From: Aquitalea pelogenes
GTDB taxonomy: Bacteria > Pseudomonadota > Gammaproteobacteria > Burkholderiales > Chromobacteriaceae
Direction of reading: 5' to 3'
NCBI RefSeq assembly: GCF_001515305.1
Contig: NZ_LNQV01000027.1
Span: forward strand, 1 to 58,236
DNA length: 58,236 nucleotides
Shown: one piece after another, positions 45,590 to 53,163 of the stretch
Layout of the letters: every line of letters starts with the position of its first letter
Position numbering within the stretch: the stretch's first letter is position 1
Notes under the pieces: model-generated
Told to the model about the DNA's origin: nothing
What the model saw: only the letters and a program-made list of their open reading frames with translations
Database searches by the model: none
Program-made: the position numbers and the translations under genes

Positions 45590-46485
45590 TGAGTCCTTTG
45601 CATGCAACACAACTGGCCCCCGAGGGGCCAGTTTTTTCTCCGGTAGCCGCCGGCCTGTGGCGGCTGCACGACTGGAATTTCTCCCCTGCGGAACTGGCAG
45701 CCTGGGTGGAGCATGCCATCCAGCTTGGCATCACCACTTTCGACCATGCCGACCTGTACGGCGGCTTTCGCTGCGAGGCGCTGTTCGGCCAGTGGCTGAA
45801 GGCCAACCCCGGCCAGCGCGAGCACATCCAGCTGGTGAGCAAATGCGGCATCAAGCCGGCAGATGCCAGCCGTGGCTGGCAGGTAAAGCACTACGACAGC
45901 AGCCGCGCGCATATCCTGGCCTCGGTGGATGCTTCCTTGCAGAACCTGGGCACGGACTATCTGGACCTGCTGCTGATTCACCGCCCGGACCCGCTGCTGG
46001 ACCCGGACGAAGTGGCAGACACCTTTGCCAGCCTCAAGCAAAGTGGCAAGGTGCGGCATTTTGGCGTATCCAACTTCAGTCCCAGCCAGTTTGCCCTGCT
46101 CTCGTCGCGTACCGCCTTGCTCACCAATCAGGTGGAAGCCTCGCTGCTGCATGGCGCGCCCCTGTTCGACGGTACGTTTGACCAATGCCTGCAAGCTGGC
46201 ATCCGCCCCATGGTGTGGTCGCCGCTGGCAGGAGGCCGTCTGTTACAGCCTGCTGCCCACCCGGCTTTGCACGCAGCCCTGCAGCAAATGGCAGCCGAAC
46301 TGGCGGTCACTCCCGCCACGCTGGCGCTGGCCTGGCTGATGCGCCACCCGGCCCGACCCATCCCCATTTCCGGCTCGCGCCGCCTGGCTTCGCTGGATGA
46401 AGCAGCTGCTGCCTGCCGTCTGCAACTGGACCGCCAGCACTGGTTTGCCCTGCTGGAAACGGCCCACGGCCAGCCCGTCGCCTGA
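45589..46485 (+). CDS. Aldo/keto reductase (YdhF-like)
   Basis: A 298-residue NADPH-dependent reductase. The tetrad is visible: Asp and Tyr in FDHADLYGG, Lys in LVSKCGIK and His in LLLIHRPDP; cofactor binding ends with ISGSRRLASLDEA. The start overlaps the ATPase stop and lacks its own ribosome site, so translation depends on the gene upstream. A perfect intrinsic terminator lies inside codons 8-17 of this gene and no alternative start exists after it, so transcription into the gene should depend on ribosomes covering the hairpin. Cotranscription with the sugar transporter suggests a role with sugars or their aldehydes. Confidence 0.88.
   Translation: MSPLHATQLAPEGPVFSPVAAGLWRLHDWNFSPAELAAWVEHAIQLGITTFDHADLYGGFRCEALFGQWLKANPGQREHIQLVSKCGIKPADASRGWQVKHYDSSRAHILASVDASLQNLGTDYLDLLLIHRPDPLLDPDEVADTFASLKQSGKVRHFGVSNFSPSQFALLSSRTALLTNQVEASLLHGAPLFDGTFDQCLQAGIRPMVWSPLAGGRLLQPAAHPALHAALQQMAAELAVTPATLALAWLMRHPARPIPISGSRRLASLDEAAAACRLQLDRQHWFALLETAHGQPVA
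45612..45637 (+). terminator. Intrinsic terminator inside the 5' end of the aldo/keto reductase gene
   Basis: ACTGGCCCC-CGA-GGGGCCAGT is a perfect 9-bp stem with a 3-nt loop followed by five more T. It stands 23 bp after the ATPase stop, as expected for the transporter operon, but within the next coding sequence. Confidence 0.8.
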
Positions 46486-46575
46486 CTGCTTGTACCAGAT
46501 CGGCATTTTTGGCCTTTTTTTCTGCAACACTTCACCTAAGCTCAATAAGCGGGACAATGACAAAGGGGATATGGC

Positions 46576-47394
46576 ATGCAAGTGGCTGAACTTTTCGAGC
46601 AGGCATCCGGACGGTTGCCGATGGTACCCAAGGTGGTGCAGGAGCTGATTGAAAGCTTTCACAAGACCGATATCAATATTGATGAAATCAGCGACAAGGT
46701 CGGGCACGACCAGGTGCTGACCGCCCGTGTGCTGCGTCTGGCCAATACCGCGCGCTTTGGCGGCAGCCGCCGTGTGGGTTCACTGGACGATGCGGTAGTA
46801 CTGCTGGGCTTTGACAACCTGCGCATCCTGGTGATTGCTTCCGGCATTACCGGTGCCACCGCCGGCATACCGGGTTTTGACATGAAGGGCTTCTGGCAGC
46901 GCAGCTTTGCCATGGCCAATACCGCCAAGCGGCTGGCCAAGCTGGCCAGGCTGGATGCCCAGCTGGGCTACACCTGTGGCCTGCTGTCGAATATCGGCGA
47001 ACTGGTGCTGCATGTGGCCATGCCACAGCAGGCGGTGCAGATCGACAAGATTGTGGCGGGCGGCGCAGACCGGGTGGCCACCGAGCGCATGTTGCTGGGC
47101 GTGGACCTGACCGAAGTGGGAGCCGAGCTGGCCCGGCGCTGGAATTTCCCGGACGACATCCAGCAAGCCATTCGCGACCAGCACGACCTGCTGGGCGATG
47201 TCTCGCGCTTTGCCATCGTGATTGGCCTGTCGGCCTACATGGTGGCCGGCTTCAATCACGACATGAGCGAAAGCGACATGCTGACCACCCTGCCCTGGAG
47301 CGTGGTGGACAAACTGGGCATCGAGCGTGATGCGCTGACCGGTGCCATTGGTGATCTGAAAGAGGCCTGCAACGGCATCGACGACATGTTCTGA
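46576..47394 (+). CDS. HDOD domain protein
   Basis: A 272-residue protein consisting mainly of an HDOD domain (about 10-205), a degenerate HD-hydrolase fold used as a scaffold in bacterial signalling. The opening QASGRLPMVPKVVQELIESFHKTDINIDEISDKV and NIGELVLHVAMP segment fit the family. The HD-site metal ligands are not conserved, so an enzyme is unlikely. GGGGAT precedes the start. Targets are unknown; c-di-GMP enzymes encoded nearby are possible functional partners, but there is no operon link. Confidence 0.88.
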   Translation: MQVAELFEQASGRLPMVPKVVQELIESFHKTDINIDEISDKVGHDQVLTARVLRLANTARFGGSRRVGSLDDAVVLLGFDNLRILVIASGITGATAGIPGFDMKGFWQRSFAMANTAKRLAKLARLDAQLGYTCGLLSNIGELVLHVAMPQQAVQIDKIVAGGADRVATERMLLGVDLTEVGAELARRWNFPDDIQQAIRDQHDLLGDVSRFAIVIGLSAYMVAGFNHDMSESDMLTTLPWSVVDKLGIERDALTGAIGDLKEACNGIDDMF

Positions 47395-47413
47395 TCAATA
47401 ATGCCTGTATAGA

Positions 47414-47439
47414 AAAAGGCTGCCAGCAGGCAACCTTTT
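47414..47439 (+). terminator. Terminator after the HDOD gene
   Basis: AAAAGGCTGCC-AGCA-GGCAACCTTTT, 10 of 11 pairs, 19 bp after the stop. Confidence 0.78.
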
Positions 47440-47460
47440 CAGATTATTGAAACACCCCAA

Positions 47461-47614
47461 CTCGCTTTCTGGACAGAAAGCGAGGCTCCCTTTCAAGGAA
47501 AGGGCGGGGGGAAAGGGAATAGACGGGAAGGCTGCGGAATCAGTCACTTCATCGAAAGGCCCGGCTTTGCCGGGTCCGGTGCAATCGCATCAAATCACTT
47601 TGTCAGCAGCCTGA
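47461..47614 (+). repeat. Structured intergenic repeat, copy B
   Basis: Second copy of the element at 22511-22666, same orientation. Hairpin 1 is CTCGCTTTCT/AGAAAGCGAG; hairpin 2 is CCCTTT-CAAGG-AAAGGG, perfectly paired with different bases than in copy A. The AGGCTGC/GCAGCCT pair and the inner CCCGG/CCGGG hairpin are conserved. It again lies between convergent genes. Confidence 0.87.
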
Positions 47615-47638
47615 AAGGCTGCCCGCTGGCAGCCTTTT
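47614..47638 (-). terminator. Hairpin terminator beside repeat copy B
   Basis: AAAGGCTGCC-CGCT-GGCAGCCTTT is a perfect 10-bp stem with A- and T-tracts, adjoining the end of the repeat and serving the convergent RNB gene. Its arms resemble those of the terminator at 47414-47439. Confidence 0.8.
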
Positions 47639-47663
47639 GCTTTCATGCCCCACAGGGCAAGCC

Positions 47664-49538
47664 TCAGCCTTCTTCTTCCTCGCTGGCGGCCTCGACATGG
47701 CCCACCACGCCGACAAAGCGGAATTCGATCTCGGCCATCAGCTCGTCGATGCGGATCACGCTCAGCTGGATACGGTCGCCACGCGCCAGTTCCGGCAGGC
47801 CCGGAATGCGTACCCGCAGCGGCAGACCGTCAATGCGAACCAGGTCTTCCTTGATGAAGGTGGCGGTGACATTGCTGACACCTTCCTGGGTAAACCAGCG
47901 CAGGCACCAGAAGTGCTCCAGCTTGTCCTGGAAACCCAGATAGGCGGAATAGGTGGTGTCAAAGTCGCGCAGCAGGGCAAACAGCATGGCATTGCCTTGC
48001 TCGAACTGCGGCTTCTCGCCACGAATCATGGCAGTGAGCTGGCGCTGGTTGACGAAGTCGGTGGCACGACGCAGCGGCGAGGTGGCCCAGGCATATTGCG
48101 CCACGCCCAGGCCGATATGCGGCTCGGGGCGGGTGGTCATGCGGACCTTGCCCATGCTCTGGGCGCGATACATGGCCGGGATATCCGCTTCGGCCAGCAT
48201 GCGGCCCCATTCGCTGTTGGCCAGAATCATCAGTTCCGACACCAGCTTGTCCATCGGCGCACCACGCTTGCGCAGGGTGATCAGCACCTTGCCATCGACC
48301 ACATCAAAGTTGTAGTCCATCTGCACCGGACGGGTGGGGTCGTACTTGCCACGGCGTTTTTCCAGTGCATTGGCAAAGTGCCACAGCCAGGTCAGCTCGC
48401 GCTTGAACGGGTAATCCACGCCCGGATCGTTCAGCAGGGTGTCTTCGTTGAACTGCTGTTCCAGCTCGGCATGACGCAGGTTGGCCGCAATGCGCACCCG
48501 TTCGATACGGCTTTCGTAGGCCACCGGTTCGAAGTCCGGCGTGACGTCCACATACAGGCTGAGCGCCGGGCAGTCCTGCCCTTCCTGCAAGGTAAAAGCC
48601 TGCACCACGTCGTCCGGCAACATGGTGATCTTGCCACCGGGGAAATACACGGTGGACAGGCGGCCCCATACCAGCTTTTCGATGTCCGAATCCACCGGCA
48701 CGCCAAGTGTAGGGGCAGCAATATGGATGCCCACGCGCTTGTTGCCGTCCGGCAGGTCGACTACCGATAGCGCATCGTCGATTTCGGTGGTGTTGGCGTC
48801 ATCAATGGAGAAAGCCGCCACCTCGGAGAGCGGCAGTTCTTCCGGCAGCAGCGGCGGAGCATATTTGCCAAAACCGCTGCCCTTGGGGAAGTACTCCATC
48901 AAGAAACCGGCCATCAGGTAGTCCGGCACCGAACTGATGCCGCCCACGCTTTGTGCCAGTTTCAGCGGCGGCTGGTTCAGCTCGCGCGCGGCCTGGTCGA
49001 AGGCCTTGAATTCGAGCGTGTTCTTGTCCGGCTTCCACAGCAAGGTCATCAACTGGCTGCGGATGGCCTCTGGCAGGGTACCGGCCTTCAGCTCGGCCAC
49101 CCAGCCATCAATCTGCTCTTGCTCGCGCTTTTTGCGCTCGATACCGGCCAGCGCGGCTTTCAGTGCTTCTTCCGGGGCTTTTTTATAGCGGCCCTTGCCC
49201 TTTTTGTAGAAATACATCGGGGCACCGAACACGCGCAGGATGATGGCAGCACTCTCCAGTGCCGAGGGGGCATGGCCCCAGTAATCGGCTGCCAGCACGT
49301 CGTGCTCGAACTCATCTTCCGGGCTGCATTCCCACAGGAAATCCAGATCGATCTCATCAGCCATTTTTTCTGCAGCAGGAAGAAAATCTGCCAGAGTCGA
49401 GCTAAACTCGAGAAAAACATTGCTTGATTTGATCTTGGCTCGCTTGCCATGCAGCGTATCTACCTGCAAGCTGGCATCGGCACGGGAAACAATGGTGCCA
49501 ACCTTGAAGGAACCGCTTTCTTCGTAAAATACGTTCAT
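47664..49538 (-). CDS. RNase II/R-family (RNB domain) exoribonuclease
   Basis: A 624-residue 3'-5' exoribonuclease of the RNB family. The catalytic RNB domain starts near residue 245 with AFSIDDANTTEIDDALSV, which carries the conserved Asp residues that bind magnesium, and continues through GIHIAAPTLGVPVDSDIEKLVWGR and the YARATSPLRR-type segment (YAWATSPLRRATDF). N-terminal KGT-like and C-terminal S1-like regions flank it. Domain composition is nearer the short RNB proteins of betaproteobacteria than to E. coli rnb or rnr, so no symbol is given. Confidence 0.9.
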   Translation of the reverse strand: MNVFYEESGSFKVGTIVSRADASLQVDTLHGKRAKIKSSNVFLEFSSTLADFLPAAEKMADEIDLDFLWECSPEDEFEHDVLAADYWGHAPSALESAAIILRVFGAPMYFYKKGKGRYKKAPEEALKAALAGIERKKREQEQIDGWVAELKAGTLPEAIRSQLMTLLWKPDKNTLEFKAFDQAARELNQPPLKLAQSVGGISSVPDYLMAGFLMEYFPKGSGFGKYAPPLLPEELPLSEVAAFSIDDANTTEIDDALSVVDLPDGNKRVGIHIAAPTLGVPVDSDIEKLVWGRLSTVYFPGGKITMLPDDVVQAFTLQEGQDCPALSLYVDVTPDFEPVAYESRIERVRIAANLRHAELEQQFNEDTLLNDPGVDYPFKRELTWLWHFANALEKRRGKYDPTRPVQMDYNFDVVDGKVLITLRKRGAPMDKLVSELMILANSEWGRMLAEADIPAMYRAQSMGKVRMTTRPEPHIGLGVAQYAWATSPLRRATDFVNQRQLTAMIRGEKPQFEQGNAMLFALLRDFDTTYSAYLGFQDKLEHFWCLRWFTQEGVSNVTATFIKEDLVRIDGLPLRVRIPGLPELARGDRIQLSVIRIDELMAEIEFRFVGVVGHVEAASEEEEG

Positions 49539-49697
49539 TTGCGCGCCAACTGATTCATCAAGCCAGAATTATAACATTGAGCATTCAGGCCCTGCTTTCC
49601 TTTGCAATGCCTTGAGTCTTGCCCATGTTTGCACAGCACTGCTGCACCGCCAGGCTGTCGCACAGACCTCGCCCACGTCTGAATAACGGATAACACT

Positions 49698-51320
49698 ATG
49701 AAGCTGGCAAGCAACCTACACCACTCGGCAAGAGAACACGCTGCACGTGAAATCGATCGCATCGGCCACATGCTGGTGATGCGCTGGGACCGTTCGCTGG
49801 CTGCACACCTGCTGGCACTGTTGAACAATCTGGAACGCCACATCGACGCGGAACAGGCATTGCCCCTGCGCAGCGAATGCACCGCATTGCGCAATCTGCT
49901 ACAGCACTGGTTGCTGCAGAACGATGCCAGCCCGAGTGAACCGGAACGCTACAACGAACTGCGTCACCATCTGGGCATTGTCAGCCAGCTGGCAATGATG
50001 GCCGACCGGCAGACAACACCCGAACCGTACAACCCCGGCTTGAGCCAGCCCGGACCACATCTGCTGTACCTGTGGATGCCGGAGAGCGAGGAGTCGGCCA
50101 GCCTGAGCGAGCAATTAAGCTGCTATGGTTTTGTCGTGCGGGTGATGTACCAGGCATCACGGCTGGCGCAGGCGCTGAACGAGGCCAAACCGGCCGCGGT
50201 GGTGGCCTATACCGACTTTGCCGCCAGCGACCCCATTTTCACCCTGGCTGATACCTTGCGTGGGCTGTGTCCCTTGCTGTTCTGTTCGCCGCGCATCGAT
50301 TTTGATGCCCGCTTGCAGGCGGTGCGCGCCGGAGGCTCCGGTTTTCTGGGCTGGCCGGTATTGGCCCACGAGCTGATAGACAGCCTGAATTTTGGTGATC
50401 TGGGTGAAAAACGCGACCCGCTGCGGGTGATGATTGTGGAAGACATGGCCTCGCTGGCCGGCTTGTATGCCAGTGTGCTTGGTCAGCATGGTGTTGACAC
50501 CCTGCAGGTCACCGAGCCTGCCCGGGTGCTGGATGGCATCGTGCAGTTCCGCCCGGACCTGATCCTGATGGATATGTACATGCCGGGCTGCAATGGCATG
50601 GAACTGGCACAGATCATCCGCCAGCAACGCTTGCTGGATGGCATCCCCATCCTGTTCCTGTCGGTGGAAAAACGGCAGTCCATCCAGCTGGATACGCTGA
50701 CACTGGGCATTGACGGTTTTCTCACCAAGCCGGTGGCCCCGGAGGAACTGGTGGTAACGGTGATCAACCGTGCCAGGCGTTACCGCAAGCTGCGCTCCTA
50801 CATCATCAATGACAGCCTGACCGGCCTGCTCAACCACTCCCATCTGTATGCCCAACTGGAATACGAAGTACTGCGCGCCAAACGCGACCAGCGTCCCCTG
50901 TCGCTGGTAATGCTGGACCTCGACCATTTCAAGGTGGTCAACGATACCTACGGCCATCCGGCGGGCGATGAAGTACTGGTCAACCTGGCCCGCTTCCTGA
51001 AAGAGAGGCTGCGTCGCTCCGACCTGATCAGCCGTTACGGTGGCGAAGAGTTTGCCATCGTGTTGCCAGGCACCCGTCAGGAAGATGCCCTGCAGGTAAT
51101 GGAAGCTCTGCGGCAGGCATTCGTGCAGATCGACCAGTTCAGCAACCAGCGTACCTTCCGCCAGACCTTCAGCGTGGGCATCAGCTCACTGGCTACGGCT
51201 GACGACACCACTACCCTGGTACAACAGGCGGACGACATGCTGTATCAGGCCAAGCATCTGGGCCGCAACCGGGTGCAGGCCTATGCGCTGCCCAGGGTGG
51301 ATGTACCCGCCGAGGGCTGA
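49698..51320 (+). CDS. Response regulator-diguanylate cyclase (two receivers plus GGDEF)
   Basis: A 540-residue protein. Residues 1-110 are helical (Hpt-like length, no clear motif). A first, degenerate receiver spans about 115-235 (HLLYLWMPESEES; no acidic pocket seen), and a second, complete one about 240-365 with acidic VED and phospho-acceptor D292 (LILMDMYMPG) and Lys in FLTKPVAPEE. The GGDEF domain (about 375-530) has GGEEF at 448-452, so it should synthesise c-di-GMP, with an RRSD inhibitory I-site just upstream. No kinase gene is adjacent. Confidence 0.92.
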   Translation: MKLASNLHHSAREHAAREIDRIGHMLVMRWDRSLAAHLLALLNNLERHIDAEQALPLRSECTALRNLLQHWLLQNDASPSEPERYNELRHHLGIVSQLAMMADRQTTPEPYNPGLSQPGPHLLYLWMPESEESASLSEQLSCYGFVVRVMYQASRLAQALNEAKPAAVVAYTDFAASDPIFTLADTLRGLCPLLFCSPRIDFDARLQAVRAGGSGFLGWPVLAHELIDSLNFGDLGEKRDPLRVMIVEDMASLAGLYASVLGQHGVDTLQVTEPARVLDGIVQFRPDLILMDMYMPGCNGMELAQIIRQQRLLDGIPILFLSVEKRQSIQLDTLTLGIDGFLTKPVAPEELVVTVINRARRYRKLRSYIINDSLTGLLNHSHLYAQLEYEVLRAKRDQRPLSLVMLDLDHFKVVNDTYGHPAGDEVLVNLARFLKERLRRSDLISRYGGEEFAIVLPGTRQEDALQVMEALRQAFVQIDQFSNQRTFRQTFSVGISSLATADDTTTLVQQADDMLYQAKHLGRNRVQAYALPRVDVPAEG

Positions 51321-51328
51321 CAGCAAAA

Positions 51329-51347
51329 ACGCCCGCAGTGCGGGCGT
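51329..51347 (-). terminator. Terminator between the cyclase and DeoR genes
   Basis: ACGCCCGC-AGT-GCGGGCGT, 8-bp stem. The T-tract lies on the minus strand (AAAAA at 51325-51329), so it best terminates transcription coming from the DeoR side through repeat copy C. Confidence 0.75.
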
Positions 51348-51502
51348 CAGGCTGCTGACAAGGTTATTTGGTGCGCTTGTACTGGACCCGGCAAAGCCGG
51401 GCCTTTCAACTAACTCTTGGATTCCGCAGCCTTCCCATCTATTCCCAATCCCCCCGCCCTTGCCCTGCAAGGGAGCCTCGCTTTCATTTCAGAAAGCGAG
51501 AG
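51347..51502 (-). repeat. Structured intergenic repeat, copy C (inverted)
   Basis: Inverted copy of the 155-bp element. Read on the minus strand, hairpin 1 is CTCGCTTTC/GAAAGCGAG, and hairpin 2 is CCCTTG-CAGGG-CAAGGG, paired with yet another base combination. The stretch AAGGCTGCGGAATCCAAGAG is identical to copy A. Its end with GCAGCCTGA abuts the terminator at 51329-51347. It lies between convergent genes. Confidence 0.87.
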
Positions 51503-51531
51503 GAGATTATCAATACAGTCTTGGCTGAATG

Positions 51532-52302
51532 TCAGACTGCATCGGCCAGAATCAGCCTTACATTGTGTTCTTCCAGCAGCTTGGCCAGCGACTCCGGCGG
51601 CTCGGCATCGGTGAACACGGTGTGGAATTCGCTGATATGTCCCATGCGCACCAGCGCATTGCGGCCGAACTTGCTGTGGTCGGCAGCCAGGTAACGGTGA
51701 CGGGCATTGGACATCATCGCCTGCGCCACCCGCACTTCGCGGTAATCGAAATCCAGCAGCGAGCCATCGGTCTCGATGCCGGACACGCCGATGATGGCGT
51801 AATCCACCTTGAACTGGTTGATGAAGTCCAGTGTGGCCACCCCGGTAATGCCGCCATCACTGGCGCGTACCACGCCGGAGGTGATCATCACGGTGAAATC
51901 CGGATTGGCCGACATGATGGACGCCACATGGATATTGTTGGTGATGACACGCAAACCCTTGTGGGTGATGGTGAGCGCCTGGGCCACCGCTTCGATGGTG
52001 GTACCGATGCTCATGAACAGCGAGGCATGGTCCGGAATGCTGCCGGCAATCATGTCGGCAATATGTGCCTTTTCGCTCTGGAATTTTCCTTTGCGCGCAA
52101 AGTAATCCTCGTTCTCCACGCTGCTGCCCAGGGCAGCACCACCGTGATAACGGCGCAGCAAATTTTCTTCACACAGCTGGTTGATGTCGCGGCGGATGGT
52201 TTGCGGCGTGACATCGAGCAGTCTGGCCAGTTCTTCGATCGGCATGAAGCCATTTTCGCGGACCAGCTGCAGAATCTTGTCGTGACGGGGTGAGCGGCTC
52301 AT
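51532..52302 (-). CDS. DeoR/GlpR-family transcription regulator
   Basis: A 256-residue regulator: N-terminal DeoR helix-turn-helix (about 1-58; ELARLLDVTPQTIRRDINQLCEENLLRRYHGGA) and C-terminal DeoR sensor domain of the isomerase-like fold (SIGTTIEAVAQALTI, VITNNIHVASIM, GVSGIETDGSLLDFDYREV). It resembles glycerol-3-phosphate regulon repressors, but no glp genes are nearby, so no symbol is given. Start at MSRSPRHDK; the longer in-frame extension upstream is low-complexity and not supported. Confidence 0.88.
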   Translation of the reverse strand: MSRSPRHDKILQLVRENGFMPIEELARLLDVTPQTIRRDINQLCEENLLRRYHGGAALGSSVENEDYFARKGKFQSEKAHIADMIAGSIPDHASLFMSIGTTIEAVAQALTITHKGLRVITNNIHVASIMSANPDFTVMITSGVVRASDGGITGVATLDFINQFKVDYAIIGVSGIETDGSLLDFDYREVRVAQAMMSNARHRYLAADHSKFGRNALVRMGHISEFHTVFTDAEPPESLAKLLEEHNVRLILADAV

Positions 52303-52445
52303 AGGGATTCGATTCCGAAAATCATGTTTAGTTACTAACATATTTTCTGGTAGTAGGGCAAATGCTAGCACCAATCCGCCCTTGACCCGCCGCAAGCCGA
52401 CGGCAAAAGCCACCGGGCCTGCAACAGGTGCAGGCCCGGCATGCT

Positions 52446-53144
52446 TCAGGCCAGAACCTGTTGCATGGCTGCCCGCGCCAGCACTGCGGTGGTATCCACC
52501 GCCGCCATGCCGCAATTGGCCTCATCCAGTACCAGTGGCAACTCGGTGCAGGCCAGCGCTACGCCATCACAACCTGCCGCCCGCAAGTCCGCCACCACCT
52601 GTAATAATTGCTGCAGGCTATCGCTACTTACGCTGCCATTGGGAACCAGTTCTTCAAAAATCACCCGCTGCACAATGGCCTGGCCTGCTTCATCCGGAAT
52701 GCACTCCTCCACTCCGACCGCCGCCAGCGGCGCACGGTACAGATGGGACTGCATGGTCCAGCGGGTACCCAATACGCCGACCCGGCGCAGGCCACGCTGC
52801 CGGCACTCTGCCGCAACCACATCCAGCATGCTGATGAGCGGCAAGGGCGCACGGCGGCGAATGCCATCAATACAGCAATGCACGGTATTGGCCGGAATCA
52901 CCGCCACCTGGGCACCGGCTGCTGCCAGCCGCTGCAAGGAGCCGACAATGGAGTCCTCGACAATATCCCAGCGCTCTTGCAACTGGGCGGCATGCACCAC
53001 GCCAAAGTCTGGCTGGTCCAGCACGAAGCGGGGGTGATGATGGTGACCGCCACACATCAGGGCGGAAAGTTGATGCATTTTGGACAGGCAGTCCAGCGCA
53101 CCGGGAACGGTTACGCCGGCAATGCCGATGATGGCTGGTTTCAT
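52446..53144 (-). CDS. Aspartate/glutamate racemase-family protein with altered active site
   Basis: A 232-residue member of the Asp/Glu/hydantoin racemase superfamily. The second catalytic Cys is present (C199 in ALACTELPLV), but the position of the first is Ala85 in IPANTVHCC, where PCNTAH is usual. Cysteines at 90 and 91 follow immediately. YgeA-type enzymes have Thr at this place, so the protein may be one-sided (epimerase or isomerase) or work on another substrate. It lies 17 bp downstream of the EAL gene and 144 bp upstream of the DeoR gene, all in one direction. Confidence 0.8.
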   Translation of the reverse strand: MKPAIIGIAGVTVPGALDCLSKMHQLSALMCGGHHHHPRFVLDQPDFGVVHAAQLQERWDIVEDSIVGSLQRLAAAGAQVAVIPANTVHCCIDGIRRRAPLPLISMLDVVAAECRQRGLRRVGVLGTRWTMQSHLYRAPLAAVGVEECIPDEAGQAIVQRVIFEELVPNGSVSSDSLQQLLQVVADLRAAGCDGVALACTELPLVLDEANCGMAAVDTTAVLARAAMQQVLA

Positions 53145-53163
53145 CTTGCTGCTTTACCTCTAC

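Noticed and set aside
43892-45610. A 572-codon minus-strand frame opposite the permease 2 and ATPase genes
   Set aside because: Antisense to a complete ABC ATPase with all motifs; no start signal or domain.
51368-51694. Small proteins encoded in repeat copy C
   Set aside because: The short frames run through hairpins of the intergenic repeat, lack ribosome sites and are not conserved in frame among the three copies.
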